Made by a program: the position numbers and the translations under genes. From assembly GCA_005881885.1 (NCBI GenBank), contig VBDX01000128.1:36072-100071 (forward strand): DNA of 64,000 bases, given 5' to 3'. The stretch comes from Chloroflexota bacterium. GTDB taxonomy: Bacteria; Chloroflexota; Limnocylindria; P2-11E. Below the pieces are notes generated by a model that saw only the letters and a program-made list of their open reading frames with translations, did not search any database and had not been told where the DNA came from. The first letter of the stretch is position 1; each line of letters starts with the position of its first letter. This document shows positions 41,918-50,767 of this stretch, one piece after another.

Positions 41918-43852
41918 CTAGGACTGCTCTTTGAACTCGCCCTCGATGGTGTCGCCGTCCTTCTTCGCGCCGGCTCCGGCGGGCTCGCCTTCGGGCTGCT
42001 CGGCCCCGGGCTGACCCTGCGGCTCGGCCTGTTGCTTGGTCTGCTCCTGCTGGTACATGACCTCGCCGATCTTCGTCGAGGCTGCCCGTAGTGCCTCAGT
42101 CGCGGACTTGATCCGCTCGACGTCGTCCGTCTTGAGGGCATCGCGTAGCGCCGCGAGCTTCTCCTCGACGTCCTTCTTCGTGTCCGCGGGGACCTTGTCG
42201 CCAAGGTCCTTGAGGGTCTTCTCGATGGAGTAGGCCATCGTGTCGCCCTGGTTGCGCGCCTCGATCTTCTCGCGGTTGCGCCGGTCCTCCTCCGCGTGCG
42301 CCTCGGCGTCCTTCACCAGTCGCTGGACCTCGTCCTTGGAGAGGCCGCTCGACGCCGTGATGGTGACGTGCTGCTCGCGGCCGGTCGCCTTGTCGCGCGC
42401 CTTGACGTTCACGATGCCGTTCGCATCGATGTCGAACGTCACCTCGATCTGCGGGATCCCGCGGGGTGCGGGCGCGATGCCATCGAGGATGAACCGCGCG
42501 AGGCTCTTGTTGTCCGCGGCGAGCTCCCGCTCGCCCTGCGTCACGTGGATCTCCACCTGCGTCTGCGCATCCGAGGCGGTCGTGAAGATCTGCGACTTGG
42601 ACGTCGGGATGGTCGTGTTCCGCTCGATCAGCTTGGTGGCAACGCCACCGAGGGTCTCGATCCCGAGCGAGAGCGGCGTGACGTCCAGCAGAAGGACGTC
42701 CTTGACCTCGCCCTTGAGCACGCCGGCCTGGATCGCCGCGCCGATGGCGACGACCTCGTCCGGGTTGACGCTCTGGTTCGGTTGCTTTCCGTTGAAGAGC
42801 TTCTTGACGGTCTCGATGACGAGCGGCATCCGCGTTTGGCCGCCGACGAGTACCACCTCGTCGATCTGGTCGGGGTTCACGCCTGCGTCCTTGAGCGCCT
42901 GCTTCACCGACGGGATGGTCTTTTCGACCAGATCCCCGACGAGCTGCTCGAGCTTGCTCCGCGTGAGCGTCATGACGAGGTGCTTCGGACCCGACTGGTC
43001 CGCGGTGATGAACGGAAGGTTGACCTCCGACTGCTGCGTCGAGGAGAGCTCGATCTTGGCCTTCTCCGCAGCCTCCTTGAGCCGCTGCAGCGCCTGCCGG
43101 TCGGATCGCAGGTCGATGCCCTGGTCCTTCTTGAACTCTTCAACGAGCCAATCGATGACCCGCTGGTCGAAGTCGTCGCCGCCAAGGTGCGTGTCACCGT
43201 TGGTGGCCTTTACCTCGAAGACCCCTTCGCCGAGCTGCAGCACCGAGATGTCGAACGTGCCGCCGCCCAGGTCGTAGACCGCGATGATCTCGTCCTTCTT
43301 CTTGTCGAGCCCGTACGCGAGAGAGGCCGCCGTGGGCTCGTTGATGATTCGGAGGACCTCGAGTCCGGCGATCTGGCCCGCATCCTTGGTGGCTTGTCGC
43401 TGCTGGTCGTCGAAGTACGCCGGAACGGTGATGACCGCCTGCGTCACCTTGTCGCCGAGGTAGGCCTCCGAATCGGTCTTGAGCTTCTGGAGGATCATCG
43501 CCGAGACCTCCGGCGGGGTGAGCTTCTTGCCGTTACCGAGGACGATCTCGAGACCGCCGTTCGACGCCTGCTCGATCTTGTACGGGACCATCTTCATGGT
43601 GCGCTGGACCTCGGGATCGGAGAACCTCCGTCCCATGAGGCGCTTGACCGAGTAGATCGTGTTCTCGGGGTTCGTGATCGCCTGCCGTTTCGCGAGCTGG
43701 CCGACGAGGCGCTCCCCGGTCTTGGTGAACGCCACGACGGACGGCGTGATCCGTCCGCCCTCCGCGTTCGGGATGATCGTCGGCTCGCCACCTTCCATGT
43801 AGGCGGCGGCCGAGTTGGTGGTTCCGAGGTCGATGCCGATGACTTTTGCCAT
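41918..43852 (-). CDS. dnaK: Hsp70 chaperone DnaK
   Basis: 644 aa, full length. [18 protein letters not shown] at the N-terminus, [17 protein letters not shown]-type phosphate 2 segment and [12 protein letters not shown] (Hsp70 signature 3) are present; the C-terminal lid ends in a Gly/Glu/Gln-rich tail. Third gene of hrcA-grpE-dnaK, separated from grpE by 1 nt; controlled by CIRCE upstream of hrcA. Confidence 0.98.
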   Translation of the reverse strand: MAKVIGIDLGTTNSAAAYMEGGEPTIIPNAEGGRITPSVVAFTKTGERLVGQLAKRQAITNPENTIYSVKRLMGRRFSDPEVQRTMKMVPYKIEQASNGGLEIVLGNGKKLTPPEVSAMILQKLKTDSEAYLGDKVTQAVITVPAYFDDQQRQATKDAGQIAGLEVLRIINEPTAASLAYGLDKKKDEIIAVYDLGGGTFDISVLQLGEGVFEVKATNGDTHLGGDDFDQRVIDWLVEEFKKDQGIDLRSDRQALQRLKEAAEKAKIELSSTQQSEVNLPFITADQSGPKHLVMTLTRSKLEQLVGDLVEKTIPSVKQALKDAGVNPDQIDEVVLVGGQTRMPLVIETVKKLFNGKQPNQSVNPDEVVAIGAAIQAGVLKGEVKDVLLLDVTPLSLGIETLGGVATKLIERNTTIPTSKSQIFTTASDAQTQVEIHVTQGERELAADNKSLARFILDGIAPAPRGIPQIEVTFDIDANGIVNVKARDKATGREQHVTITASSGLSKDEVQRLVKDAEAHAEEDRRNREKIEARNQGDTMAYSIEKTLKDLGDKVPADTKKDVEEKLAALRDALKTDDVERIKSATEALRAASTKIGEVMYQQEQTKQQAEPQGQPGAEQPEGEPAGAGAKKDGDTIEGEFKEQS

Positions 43853-43853
43853 G

Positions 43854-44444
43854 TCAGTTCTTCTCCTTGCCTTCGCTCCCGCTCGACACCGTCACCAAAG
43901 CGGGACGGATGACCCGGTCGTGGAGTCGATATGCCTTCTGATGCTCCTGGATGACCGTCCCCTCCGGCTTGTCGGACGGGACATGCGCGACCGCTTCGTG
44001 CTTGTACGGGTCGAACGGCTGCCCGATGGAGTCGATGCCCTCGAGCCCCTCGGCCTCGAGGATGGCGCGAAGCTTCCGTTCGATGAGCCACATGCCCTCG
44101 ACCCACGCGGTCCCCTTGAGCTCGTCCGGGATCGTGGCGAGGGCGCGGTCGTACCCGTCGAGCACGTCGAGGAGCTTCGCGATCAGATCGGACTTCGCGA
44201 ACTTCGCAAACTCCGCGCGCTCGGCCTCGTTCCGCTTGCGGTAGTTGGCGAAGTCCGCGGCCATCCGCTTGAGATCGTTCGTAAGCTCTTCAGCTTTCTG
44301 GTCGGAGCTCGAAGGCTCCGCCTGGCGAGCCGCGTGCGCGGCGTTCATCTCCTGTTCCTCCGCGAGGTCCGTATGCCCGTTACCACCGCGGTCGCGCTTG
44401 CGCTGCTCGAGCAGCTCCTCGGCGCGACGCACCTTGTCGTCCAT
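43854..44444 (-). CDS. grpE: Nucleotide exchange factor GrpE
   Basis: 196 aa from ATG 44444, overlapping the hrcA stop (TGATG). Coiled-coil N-terminus ([33 protein letters not shown]) followed by the GrpE head segment [43 protein letters not shown]. Exchanges ADP on DnaK. Confidence 0.96.
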   Translation of the reverse strand: MDDKVRRAEELLEQRKRDRGGNGHTDLAEEQEMNAAHAARQAEPSSSDQKAEELTNDLKRMAADFANYRKRNEAERAEFAKFAKSDLIAKLLDVLDGYDRALATIPDELKGTAWVEGMWLIERKLRAILEAEGLEGIDSIGQPFDPYKHEAVAHVPSDKPEGTVIQEHQKAYRLHDRVIRPALVTVSSGSEGKEKN

Positions 44445-45496
44445 CACTGACCCTCCATGACTCGCACGAGGTCGCTCATGAGCGACCCCACATAGCGGAC
44501 CGCGCCGATCGACCGCGCGTAGTCCATCCGCGTCGGCCCGACAACCCCAACGAACCCGATCACATCCGCGTCGGCTCCATAGCGGCCGACGACCAGGCTG
44601 CAACCGCGAAGCGACTCGTGCCGGTGCTCGCGGCCGATCGTGATGTGGACCTCCCCTGCACCAAGGTCGAGCGGCAGGATCTCGGCCAGACGCGTGTGAT
44701 CCTCGAAGAGGCTGAGCATCTCGCGGCCGCGATCGCCCTGGGCGAACTCGGGCTGGGCAAGGATGTTCTGGAATCCGTCCACGTAGAGCTCGCGCGCGCG
44801 GAAGGCGTCGTGCTCTTCGAGGATGCGGATGAGAGCACGGACCACATCCGCGTCTGCGCCCTTCTCGCTCTCGACGCACTGTTGCATCGCCGCGGCGTTC
44901 GCGCTCGCCAGCGAGTCCGTGAGGCGTGCCGATAGCGCGTGGAGGTGCTCTGGGGTCGTCGGCGTCCCCAGCTCGAGGACCTGCTGGCGCACAGCGCCAC
45001 CATCGAGGACCGCCACGAGTAGCACGCGGCGCTCATGGATCGGCACCACTTCGAGGTGTTTCAGCGTCGCTCGCTTCGCGGCCGGCGGCGTGACCAGGGA
45101 CGCCTCGGCGGTTAGCCGGGCAAGGCTCGACGCCGCCACGCGCAGCCACGCTCCCGTGTCGGTGAGGGCCTGCTGGAACTGATGGGACACGGTGACTTGT
45201 TCCTCCGCACGCAGCCCCGACATCGGCATGAGGCTCTCGATGAAGTAGCGGTAGCCGAGATCGGTCGGGACCCGTCCCGCCGAGGTGTGCGGGTGGGTCA
45301 AAAGGCCCAGCTCCTCGAGATCGGCGAGCTCGTTCCGCACCGTCGCCGGTGAGACGTCCAGGTGGTATGTCCGTACCAGCTGGGCAGACGCCACCGGCTC
45401 GGCCGTCGCGATGTGCTCGCGAATGACTGCCGCGAGCAGGTCCCGCGCACGCTGGTCAAGCTCCGGAAAGACCACAGAATCGGGTTTCTTCGACAA
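44444..45496 (-). CDS. hrcA: Heat-shock repressor HrcA
   Basis: 350 aa, TTG start immediately after CIRCE and without a Shine-Dalgarno. N-terminal winged helix: LDQRARDLLAAVIREHIATAEPVASAQLVRTYHLDVSPATVRNELADLEELGLLTHPHTSAGRVPTDLGYRYF, the standard HrcA DNA-binding end. The C-terminal GAF-like domain ends DYARSIGAVRYVGSLM. Represses its own operon by binding CIRCE and is reactivated by the chaperone system. Confidence 0.97.
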   Translation of the reverse strand: MSKKPDSVVFPELDQRARDLLAAVIREHIATAEPVASAQLVRTYHLDVSPATVRNELADLEELGLLTHPHTSAGRVPTDLGYRYFIESLMPMSGLRAEEQVTVSHQFQQALTDTGAWLRVAASSLARLTAEASLVTPPAAKRATLKHLEVVPIHERRVLLVAVLDGGAVRQQVLELGTPTTPEHLHALSARLTDSLASANAAAMQQCVESEKGADADVVRALIRILEEHDAFRARELYVDGFQNILAQPEFAQGDRGREMLSLFEDHTRLAEILPLDLGAGEVHITIGREHRHESLRGCSLVVGRYGADADVIGFVGVVGPTRMDYARSIGAVRYVGSLMSDLVRVMEGQ

Positions 45497-45523
45497 TTAG
45501 CACTCTCCCGTCGAGAGTGCTAA
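45497..45523. promoter_or_regulatory. CIRCE operator
   Basis: TTAGCACTC (45497-45505), 9-nt spacer, GAGTGCTAA (45515-45523): a perfect match to the CIRCE consensus. It overlaps the transcription start and leader of hrcA-grpE-dnaK. Confidence 0.97.
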
Positions 45524-45524
45524 A

Positions 45525-45554
45525 AGCCTATCAGGGGCCCTTCGGCCGCGTCAA
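45525..45554 (-). promoter_or_regulatory. hrcA operon promoter
   Basis: Minus-strand TTGACG (45554-45549), 18-nt spacer, TAGGCT (45530-45525) with an upstream TGA giving an extended -10. The expected start would fall inside CIRCE about 20 nt before the TTG start codon. Confidence 0.75.
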
Positions 45555-45643
45555 GAGCGGGCCTGCGCGTGCGGGGAGCAAGAAGGCTGGCACGCCCTCT
45601 GCGGCTACGAGGGATTCATCCGGCACGCAGGAGGGCCTTTTTA

Positions 45644-46063
45644 GTGTTATCCGAATTCAAGGCGTGGCTGCTCAAGGCGAACGTTCTCGCGCTGGCTCTC
45701 GCGTTCATCATCGGCGTCGCGTTGGCGGCGGTCGTCAACTCGCTCGTCAAAGACATCATCATGCCGCCGGTCGGGCTGCTGCTCGGTGGGGTGGACTTCA
45801 ACAACCTCTTCATCGACCTCTCGGGCAAGCACCCCGCAAGCCTGAAGGCGGCGCAGGACGGGGGCTTGGCGACGCTCAACTACGGCGTGTTCATCAACAC
45901 CGTGATCACGTTCATCATCGTGGCACTGGTCGTCTTCCTGATCGCTCGCACGTTCGTGAAGACTGTTCCGACGAAGGTCTGCCCGCGCTGCGCCGCGGAT
46001 GACCTCCCGATGGCGGCAACACGCTGTCCGCATTGCACGAGCGACATTCCTCGAGCCGCCTAG
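45644..46063 (+). CDS. mscL: MscL mechanosensitive channel with C-terminal zinc ribbon
   Basis: 139 aa from GTG 45644 with GGAGGG upstream. MscL family: EFKAWLLKANVLALALAFIIGVALAAVVNSLVKDIIMPPVGLLLGG and a second helix. Unlike ordinary MscL, the cytoplasmic end carries a C4 zinc ribbon (KVCPRCAADDLP then TRCPHCTSDIP, residues about 115-135). The channel opens under membrane tension; the ribbon might bind metal or a partner. Divergent from hrcA. Confidence 0.92.
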   Translation: MLSEFKAWLLKANVLALALAFIIGVALAAVVNSLVKDIIMPPVGLLLGGVDFNNLFIDLSGKHPASLKAAQDGGLATLNYGVFINTVITFIIVALVVFLIARTFVKTVPTKVCPRCAADDLPMAATRCPHCTSDIPRAA

Positions 46064-46119
46064 CACTCAACTCGGTCAGGCGTCTGCCGTCGCAAGGAAG
46101 GGCCTCGCCGAGCGCGACC

Positions 46120-46512
46120 CTAAGCGGCGGTCGGCGACAGCAGGGCCCGCACGCGCGAGACCAGATCGTCCAGATCGAACGGCTTGGTCACGTAGTCAGC
46201 CGCGCCAAGCTCGGTCGCGTACAGACGCTCGGAAAGGCCGAAAATCGCGGTCACGACCACCACCGGTATCCGGGCGATGCGGCCATCGGCACGGAGCTCG
46301 CGCAGTACCGAGAAGCCGTCCCGCTTGGGCATCATCAGGTCGAGGACCATGCACGACGGACTCAGGTCGTCGACGTCGCGCATGGCCTCGTCGCCGTCGT
46401 GCGCGAGCTTCGCATCCAGCCCTTCGTCCTTCAGTGCCGTCATGATCACGTCGCCCAGCGCCGGGTCGTCCTCGACGACCAAGACCAGCGGCCGCTTGCG
46501 ATTGGTGGCCAC
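46120..46512 (-). CDS. Single-domain response regulator
   Basis: 130 aa. Receiver residues are visible: VVEDDPALG (acidic pair), phosphoacceptor Asp in CMVLDLMMPKRDGF (about residue 57), Thr in VVVTAIFG and Lys in YVTKPFDLDDL. No output domain. Coupled to the CRP-like gene by a 1-nt stop/start overlap, so it probably works in the same pathway. Confidence 0.9.
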   Translation of the reverse strand: MATNRKRPLVLVVEDDPALGDVIMTALKDEGLDAKLAHDGDEAMRDVDDLSPSCMVLDLMMPKRDGFSVLRELRADGRIARIPVVVVTAIFGLSERLYATELGAADYVTKPFDLDDLVSRVRALLSPTAA

Positions 46513-47189
46513 TAGAACCGGATCTCCTTCTGGAGGCGGTCGGCATCTTTGATCGCGATCCGGCGCCGGCGGATCGCGATGATCTCGCGGCGCTCGAGAT
46601 CGCCAAGAACGCGGTTCACGGAGACGCGAGACGCGCCGATGAACGCCGCGAGCTCGTCTTGCGTCAGCGTGAGCTCGTTGCCGTCTCCTCCGGTCGACCG
46701 TGCGAGGTCCAGCAGGTATTTCGCGACACGGCTCGGCACGTCGAGAAAGATCAGGTCCTCGACGCGGTCGGAGAGGCGTCGGATCGTCCGCGCGAGCGTC
46801 TCGAGAACGACCCGGAACGAGGCCGGATGCGATTCCAGGTAGGCCAGAAAGTCGTCCCCTGCGAGGAGCGCGGCGCGCGTCTCCTCGAGGGCGGTCGCGC
46901 TCGCCGAGCGGGGACTCCGGTCGAACAGCGCGAGCTCCCCAAAGAACTCCCCGGGACGCATGATCGCCACAAGCGCCTCTTGACCGAACTCGCCGGGGAG
47001 CGCGATCTTCACGGCGCCGTCCAGGACCATGTACAGGTGGGTGCCGGGATCGTCCTTGCGAAAGATCGTCTCGCCGCGCCGGTACTGCTTGGTCCGGACG
47101 CGGTCGCCGAGCTCGGCGAGCTCGCCGTCGGGGAGTCGCGAGAAGAGCGGCAGCCGGCGAAGGTACTCGGCCACCTGCTGCTCAGGCAT
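46512..47189 (-). CDS. CRP/FNR-family transcription regulator
   Basis: 225 aa. Cyclic-nucleotide-binding beta barrel at residues about 10-125: RRGETIFRKDDPGTHLYMVLDGAVKI and GEFFGELALFDRSPRSASATALEE. C-terminal winged helix with LTQDELAAFIGASRVSVNRVLGDLERREIIAIRRRRIAI. Lacks the FNR iron-sulfur cysteines. Probably senses cAMP or a similar ligand. Upstream partner of the single-domain receiver. Confidence 0.94.
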   Translation of the reverse strand: MPEQQVAEYLRRLPLFSRLPDGELAELGDRVRTKQYRRGETIFRKDDPGTHLYMVLDGAVKIALPGEFGQEALVAIMRPGEFFGELALFDRSPRSASATALEETRAALLAGDDFLAYLESHPASFRVVLETLARTIRRLSDRVEDLIFLDVPSRVAKYLLDLARSTGGDGNELTLTQDELAAFIGASRVSVNRVLGDLERREIIAIRRRRIAIKDADRLQKEIRF

Positions 47190-47239
47190 CGGGCGATTCT
47201 ATGGTCCGAACTTGACGTCCCCACCATCATGAGCGCCCC

Positions 47240-48160
47240 ATGGACGAGGCGAACGAGCGAACGGCGGTCACCATCGGCGAGGCGTATGTATCCGGCGCGT
47301 TGACCGCGCTCGACGACGCGCCGCGTACGAAGCTCTTCTACGAGCTGCTTGCGGAGATCGCCGAGGCCGCGCGTCTTCGCGCATATCTCCCCCATCGCGT
47401 CACCGATCCGATGGCGGCCGCTCACCTCGACCCACGAGCGGTCTATGAGATCGATCGCGCACACGTTACGGGCGCCGCCGTCCTGATCGCATACGCCGGG
47501 ATACCGTCGTTCGGCGTCGGTATCGAGGTCGAGCTCGCGCGCGAGCACGGCGTGCCGGTGATCGTCGTCGCCGAGCGGGACCGCCCCATCTCGCGGTTGC
47601 TCCTCGGGAATCCCGCGGTGGTCGAAATCGTCCGGTTCGCCGACCTCGACGGGTTGCGCAAGCAGTTACAGAGCGCGCTCGGGCGGATCGCGACCACACC
47701 AGAGGAGAGGATCCGCACTGTCGTCGCCGACGATGTCGTCGTCCAGCGTTTCATCGCGAGCCTCGGGCACGCTCGCGAGCTTCCCGGCGCGGAGGTGGCC
47801 GCCCTCCTCCGGATCGCGGATCTCGACGGCGAGGCCGCCGTGGCGTTGAAGGAAGCCGTCGCGAGCGGCAGGCTCTTCGGCGCCGGGCTGCGCGACCTGG
47901 TCGGACGCTACGCGCTCCGGGGACCCGATCTCGGCGCGTTCATCCTGCGCGACGTGCTCGAGCGCTCGCTCGCCGAGACCGCGCGCACGCTGGGTATCGA
48001 CGCGCGCACCGCGAAGCGGCACCTCGGCACGGCGCGCGCTCGCGTCGGCCTTCCCGATAACGCGGAAGCCTCGACGGTCGCACAATGGCTTGTGACCGAG
48101 CTCATCGCGCCGCCGACGCGCGCGCTGCAGCTCCATCTCTTCACCGGAGGGCGCGCGTAG
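47240..48160 (+). CDS. Nucleoside 2-deoxyribosyltransferase-like domain fused to HTH
   Basis: 306 aa. The N-terminal about 150 residues resemble the nucleoside deoxyribosyltransferase / TIR-like superfamily: AYVSGALTALDDAPRTKLFYELLAEIA at the start and SFGVGIEVELAREHGVPVIVVAERD, which matches the catalytic-Glu segment of that fold. After a helical linker, residues about 235-275 (LAETARTLGIDARTAKRHLGTARARVGL) form a LuxR- or sigma-like helix-turn-helix. It could be a nucleotide- or NAD-sensing regulator. No close family is recognised; it is transcribed divergently from the CRP-like gene. Confidence 0.65.
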   Translation: MDEANERTAVTIGEAYVSGALTALDDAPRTKLFYELLAEIAEAARLRAYLPHRVTDPMAAAHLDPRAVYEIDRAHVTGAAVLIAYAGIPSFGVGIEVELAREHGVPVIVVAERDRPISRLLLGNPAVVEIVRFADLDGLRKQLQSALGRIATTPEERIRTVVADDVVVQRFIASLGHARELPGAEVAALLRIADLDGEAAVALKEAVASGRLFGAGLRDLVGRYALRGPDLGAFILRDVLERSLAETARTLGIDARTAKRHLGTARARVGLPDNAEASTVAQWLVTELIAPPTRALQLHLFTGGRA

Positions 48161-48162
48161 CC

Positions 48163-48270
48163 ATGGGCAAAGGCCAGAAGAAACAGAAGACAAAGGGCAA
48201 GCTCGGGTGGCGCAGCAAGAAGGCCAACCACGGGCGCAAGCCCGGGATGGGCCGAGGCAGGCGCAACTAG
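48163..48270 (+). CDS. Very basic 35-aa protein
   Basis: ATG 2 nt after the upstream stop, with CGGAGGG about 15 nt before it. The product begins GKGQKKQKTKGK and is about 45% Lys/Arg, with WRSKKANHGRKPG in the middle. The MGKG start recalls the small ribosomal protein bTHX, but similarity beyond that is weak. Probably binds rRNA or another nucleic acid. Confidence 0.6.
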   Translation: MGKGQKKQKTKGKLGWRSKKANHGRKPGMGRGRRN

Positions 48271-48362
48271 AGGCGAGGGGGCGTCGCTTCGCGCTCCGCT
48301 TCGCGTCCGGGGGCCCCTGCCCCGTGGGCCCCTACCCCTGCCCCCTCGCTCGTTGTTCGCCT
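48271..48362. terminator. GC-rich nested inverted repeat between convergent genes
   Basis: Outer arms AGGCGA (48271-48276)/TCGCCT (48357-48362) and inner arms GCGAGGGGGC (48273-48282)/GCCCCCTCGC (48340-48349). A further GGGGGCCCC ... GGGCCCC core contains the motif CGCTTCGCG twice. It lies exactly between the stops of the convergent 35-aa and histone-like genes and may act as a bidirectional terminator, though no U-tract follows. Confidence 0.5.
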
Positions 48363-48747
48363 AGCGGCGCTTTTTCCTGGTCGCGCTGCGTCGTGTCGTG
48401 CGCTTCGCGGTGCTGCGGCGGCCGGTCGTCTTGCGGCGCGCCGTGGTCTTGCGGCGCGTGGTCGTCTTGCGGCCGCGCTTGGCGGTGCTCCGCTTGGCGG
48501 TGGTGCGCTTGGCGGTGGCCTTGCGGCGGCCGGTGGACCGCTTCGTGGTCGTCTTGCGTCCGCTCGTGGCCTTCTTGGCAGTGGTGCGGCGGCGCGTGGT
48601 CCTCTTCCGTCCGCCGCCCATGCTCGACGACGAGCCACTCATCGGCGACGGCGGAGGCGGGGTCGGGCTCGTGGGCAGCGGCGTGGGCCAGACGGAACCG
48701 GGTTCCTTCTGCGCGGACCAATCGGTGCCTTGGTCTTCCTGCGTCAT
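48361..48747 (-). CDS. Histone H1-like Lys/Arg-repeat protein
   Basis: 128 aa from ATG 48747 with GGGGAGGAA upstream. Residues 1-45 are acidic to neutral and proline-rich; from about residue 48 the protein is a low-complexity series of (R/K)-(R/K)-T/S-T-A-K/R repeats, like bacterial histone H1-like (Hc1/AlgP-type) proteins. Probably binds DNA nonspecifically and compacts or protects the nucleoid. Confidence 0.75.
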   Translation of the reverse strand: MTQEDQGTDWSAQKEPGSVWPTPLPTSPTPPPPSPMSGSSSSMGGGRKRTTRRRTTAKKATSGRKTTTKRSTGRRKATAKRTTAKRSTAKRGRKTTTRRKTTARRKTTGRRSTAKRTTRRSATRKKRR

Positions 48748-48846
48748 GGTTCCTCCCCGAAATGATCGGCAACGGTCGTGTGGTGATGGCATATCGAATT
48801 CGGCGCGCAATCGCAAGCACGGGAACTCATCTCGGTCCCAGCTTGT

Positions 48847-49083
48847 ATGGGTCACGTGGAGATCGTCGAACAGCAGGACGCTACCTCGGGTGAATGGCGT
48901 CCGTGGGAACCGCCGACCTGGCTCGTCGCCCTCGGCCTCTGCCTGGCGCTCGTCGTGGGATTCGTGCGCGCCGCGGATGTGCGCGATCCCCGCATCGGGC
49001 ACCAAGCGCTGCCCACGCCGTGCGTTGCGCATACCGCGCCGGGGCCGAACGACGTCAACTACATCTGGAGCTGGTGCCCTTAG
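48847..49083 (+). CDS. Single-pass membrane protein, 78 aa
   Basis: One hydrophobic helix (about residues 25-44) after a hydrophilic N-terminus, then a soluble tail with two cysteines (TPCVAHTAPG and WSWCP). No clear SD. Its 3' end overlaps the convergent hemW gene by 4 nt. No family recognised; moderate support as a real gene. Confidence 0.45.
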   Translation: MGHVEIVEQQDATSGEWRPWEPPTWLVALGLCLALVVGFVRAADVRDPRIGHQALPTPCVAHTAPGPNDVNYIWSWCP

Positions 49084-50240
49084 GGCAGGAGGCGGACGAA
49101 AACCTCGCTCGCCAGCAGCCGTCCGCGCGCCGTAAGCGACGCACGGTCGCCTGACCAGCGCACAAGCCGCGCGCGCGACACCTCAGCCAGCGCAAACCGC
49201 ACTCTCGTTACGGCCTCATCCCCGAAGCGGATCCTGTAACGGCGTAGATCAAGGCCGGTATCAAGCCGTAAGGCGAGCATCGCAGCCTCGGCTCGCGGAT
49301 CCGACTCGAGGTCGGCAGACCGCGCAGACCCGCTTCGGGCGTGCGCGATGTACGTGCGCAGCTCGACCGGGTTGGCCGATCGGACGCCTCCAAGGTGGGT
49401 GTGCGCGCCCGCGCCGACACCGAGCCAGTCCCGGTCACGCCAGTAGCCGAGGTTGTGCAGCGAGCGCTTGCGCGGCCTGGCCCAGTTCGCGATCTCGTAA
49501 TGGCGGTACCCGCTGCGTGCCAGCACGCCTTCGGCCAGGCGGTACAACCGCGCGACACCGGCGTCGTCGGGCTGGGCCGCCGCGGTCCGCTGGCGCCAGC
49601 GCTCGAGCACCGGCCAGCCGCCCCCGGGCCAGTTCGCGACCGAGGCTTCCGGGTCGAGACGCAGCTCGAGCGGATAGCACGAGACGTGATCGGGCGCGAG
49701 CGCGACCGCCATTTCGAGATCGCGCTGCCAGTCGGCGACGGTCTGCCCCGGCCAGCCGAAGATCAGGTCGAGATTGGTGTCGAGACCGGCGTCGCGGGCC
49801 GCCACGAGCGCCGCGGTGCTGTCCTGTGGCTGGTGCGTCCGGCCGAGCGCCCGCAGTCCGCGCGCGTCGAAGCTCTGTGCGCCGAGCGACATCCGCGTGA
49901 TGCCGAGCGCCAGCCAGGCGTCAAGCCGCACGCGATCGAGGGTCGCCGGATTGACCTCGATAGTCGCCTCGCGCGGGCGCACGTCGAAAGCTTCGCGCAG
50001 CGCCCCGGCGAGTAACTCGATCTCGCTCGGGTCGAGGAGACTCGGCGTCCCTCCGCCGACGTACAGCGTGCGGATCCGCGGCCGACCGAGCGCCCGCCCC
50101 TCGCGGGCGATCTCCTCGCGAAGGGCCTCCAGGTACGCCACGCGAAGCGTCGTCCTCGCCGGCGCTGTCGCGAAGTCGCAGTACGGGCACCGCGAGGCGC
50201 AGAACGGGATGTGGACATACAGACCGATGCCGCGAGTCAT
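49080..50240 (-). CDS. hemW: HemW-type radical SAM protein
   Basis: 386 aa from ATG 50240. Radical SAM iron-sulfur motif CASRCPYCDF near residue 16, TLYVGGGTPSLLD, the SLGAQSFDARGLRALGRTHQ segment, and NLDLIFGWPGQT are typical of HemW/coproporphyrinogen dehydrogenase-like proteins. HemW (not the oxidase HemN) transfers heme to respiratory enzymes; the CxxxCxxC with no extra cysteine favours HemW. It lies downstream of lepA, a common neighbour. Confidence 0.92.
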   Translation of the reverse strand: MTRGIGLYVHIPFCASRCPYCDFATAPARTTLRVAYLEALREEIAREGRALGRPRIRTLYVGGGTPSLLDPSEIELLAGALREAFDVRPREATIEVNPATLDRVRLDAWLALGITRMSLGAQSFDARGLRALGRTHQPQDSTAALVAARDAGLDTNLDLIFGWPGQTVADWQRDLEMAVALAPDHVSCYPLELRLDPEASVANWPGGGWPVLERWRQRTAAAQPDDAGVARLYRLAEGVLARSGYRHYEIANWARPRKRSLHNLGYWRDRDWLGVGAGAHTHLGGVRSANPVELRTYIAHARSGSARSADLESDPRAEAAMLALRLDTGLDLRRYRIRFGDEAVTRVRFALAEVSRARLVRWSGDRASLTARGRLLASEVFVRLLP

Positions 50241-50767
50241 CTGCGTATCGCCCCGAGCGGATCCGGCAAGCCCGCGTCGACCGAGAGCTCGGCGGTCCGG
50301 CCAAGGTCCACGAGCCACTCACGTGACTCGTGCACGAAGGCCAGGAGGTGGGTGGGCCTCCAGTCGATCTCCGTGACGATCCGCTCTTCGCCGAAGTCGG
50401 GCAGGAGCAGGACGTACGCGGTGGCGCGATCGACGATCCGGGCGCCGGAGATGCCAAAACCCCCCAGCGTTTCCGCGCCGCCGAGCGCTCCGACGATGGA
50501 GTCGCGCAGCGGCGCGACGACCAGAGCGAGCCGCGCGTCCTCGCCCGAGGGGGCGACCCCCGCGGCGCGGTGAAGAGCGACCGCGGCGCGCGCCGCGTAG
50601 TGGCCTTCGAGCAGACCGCGGGTCTCGCGCGAGAGGCACGCCCAGATCGCGGCGGCGTCGTCGACCGCGACCGCCCGAAGGAAGGTCGTGGCCGCGAGCT
50701 GCGTCGGATGCTCGAACTGGACTTTCGGGGGCCGGGGGGCGGAGGCCCCCGAGTTCTTGGTGGTCAT
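50237..50767 (-). CDS. Unknown protein between lepA and hemW, 176 aa
   Basis: ATG overlaps the lepA stop (ATGA) and the end overlaps the hemW start by 4 nt, so it is co-translated with both. The sequence is alpha/beta, with [27 protein letters not shown] in the first third (NTF2/SnoaL-like pattern) and [12 protein letters not shown]-like strands later. The first about 15 codons are formed by the G-rich hairpin repeat. No function can be assigned. Confidence 0.7.
   Translation of the reverse strand: MTTKNSGASAPRPPKVQFEHPTQLAATTFLRAVAVDDAAAIWACLSRETRGLLEGHYAARAAVALHRAAGVAPSGEDARLALVVAPLRDSIVGALGGAETLGGFGISGARIVDRATAYVLLLPDFGEERIVTEIDWRPTHLLAFVHESREWLVDLGRTAELSVDAGLPDPLGAIRR
50728..50751. repeat. 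G-rich hairpin repeat, copy B
   Basis: GGGGGCCGGGGGGCGGAGGC followed by CCCCG: the same element as at 7202-7226, with three differences. Here it lies within codons about 6-13 of the unknown gene after lepA (encoding SGASAPRP), so it has been absorbed into coding sequence. Confidence 0.6.

Noticed and set aside
42296-43912. Long frame opposite dnaK
   Set aside because: Antisense shadow of a conserved gene; composition typical of shadows.
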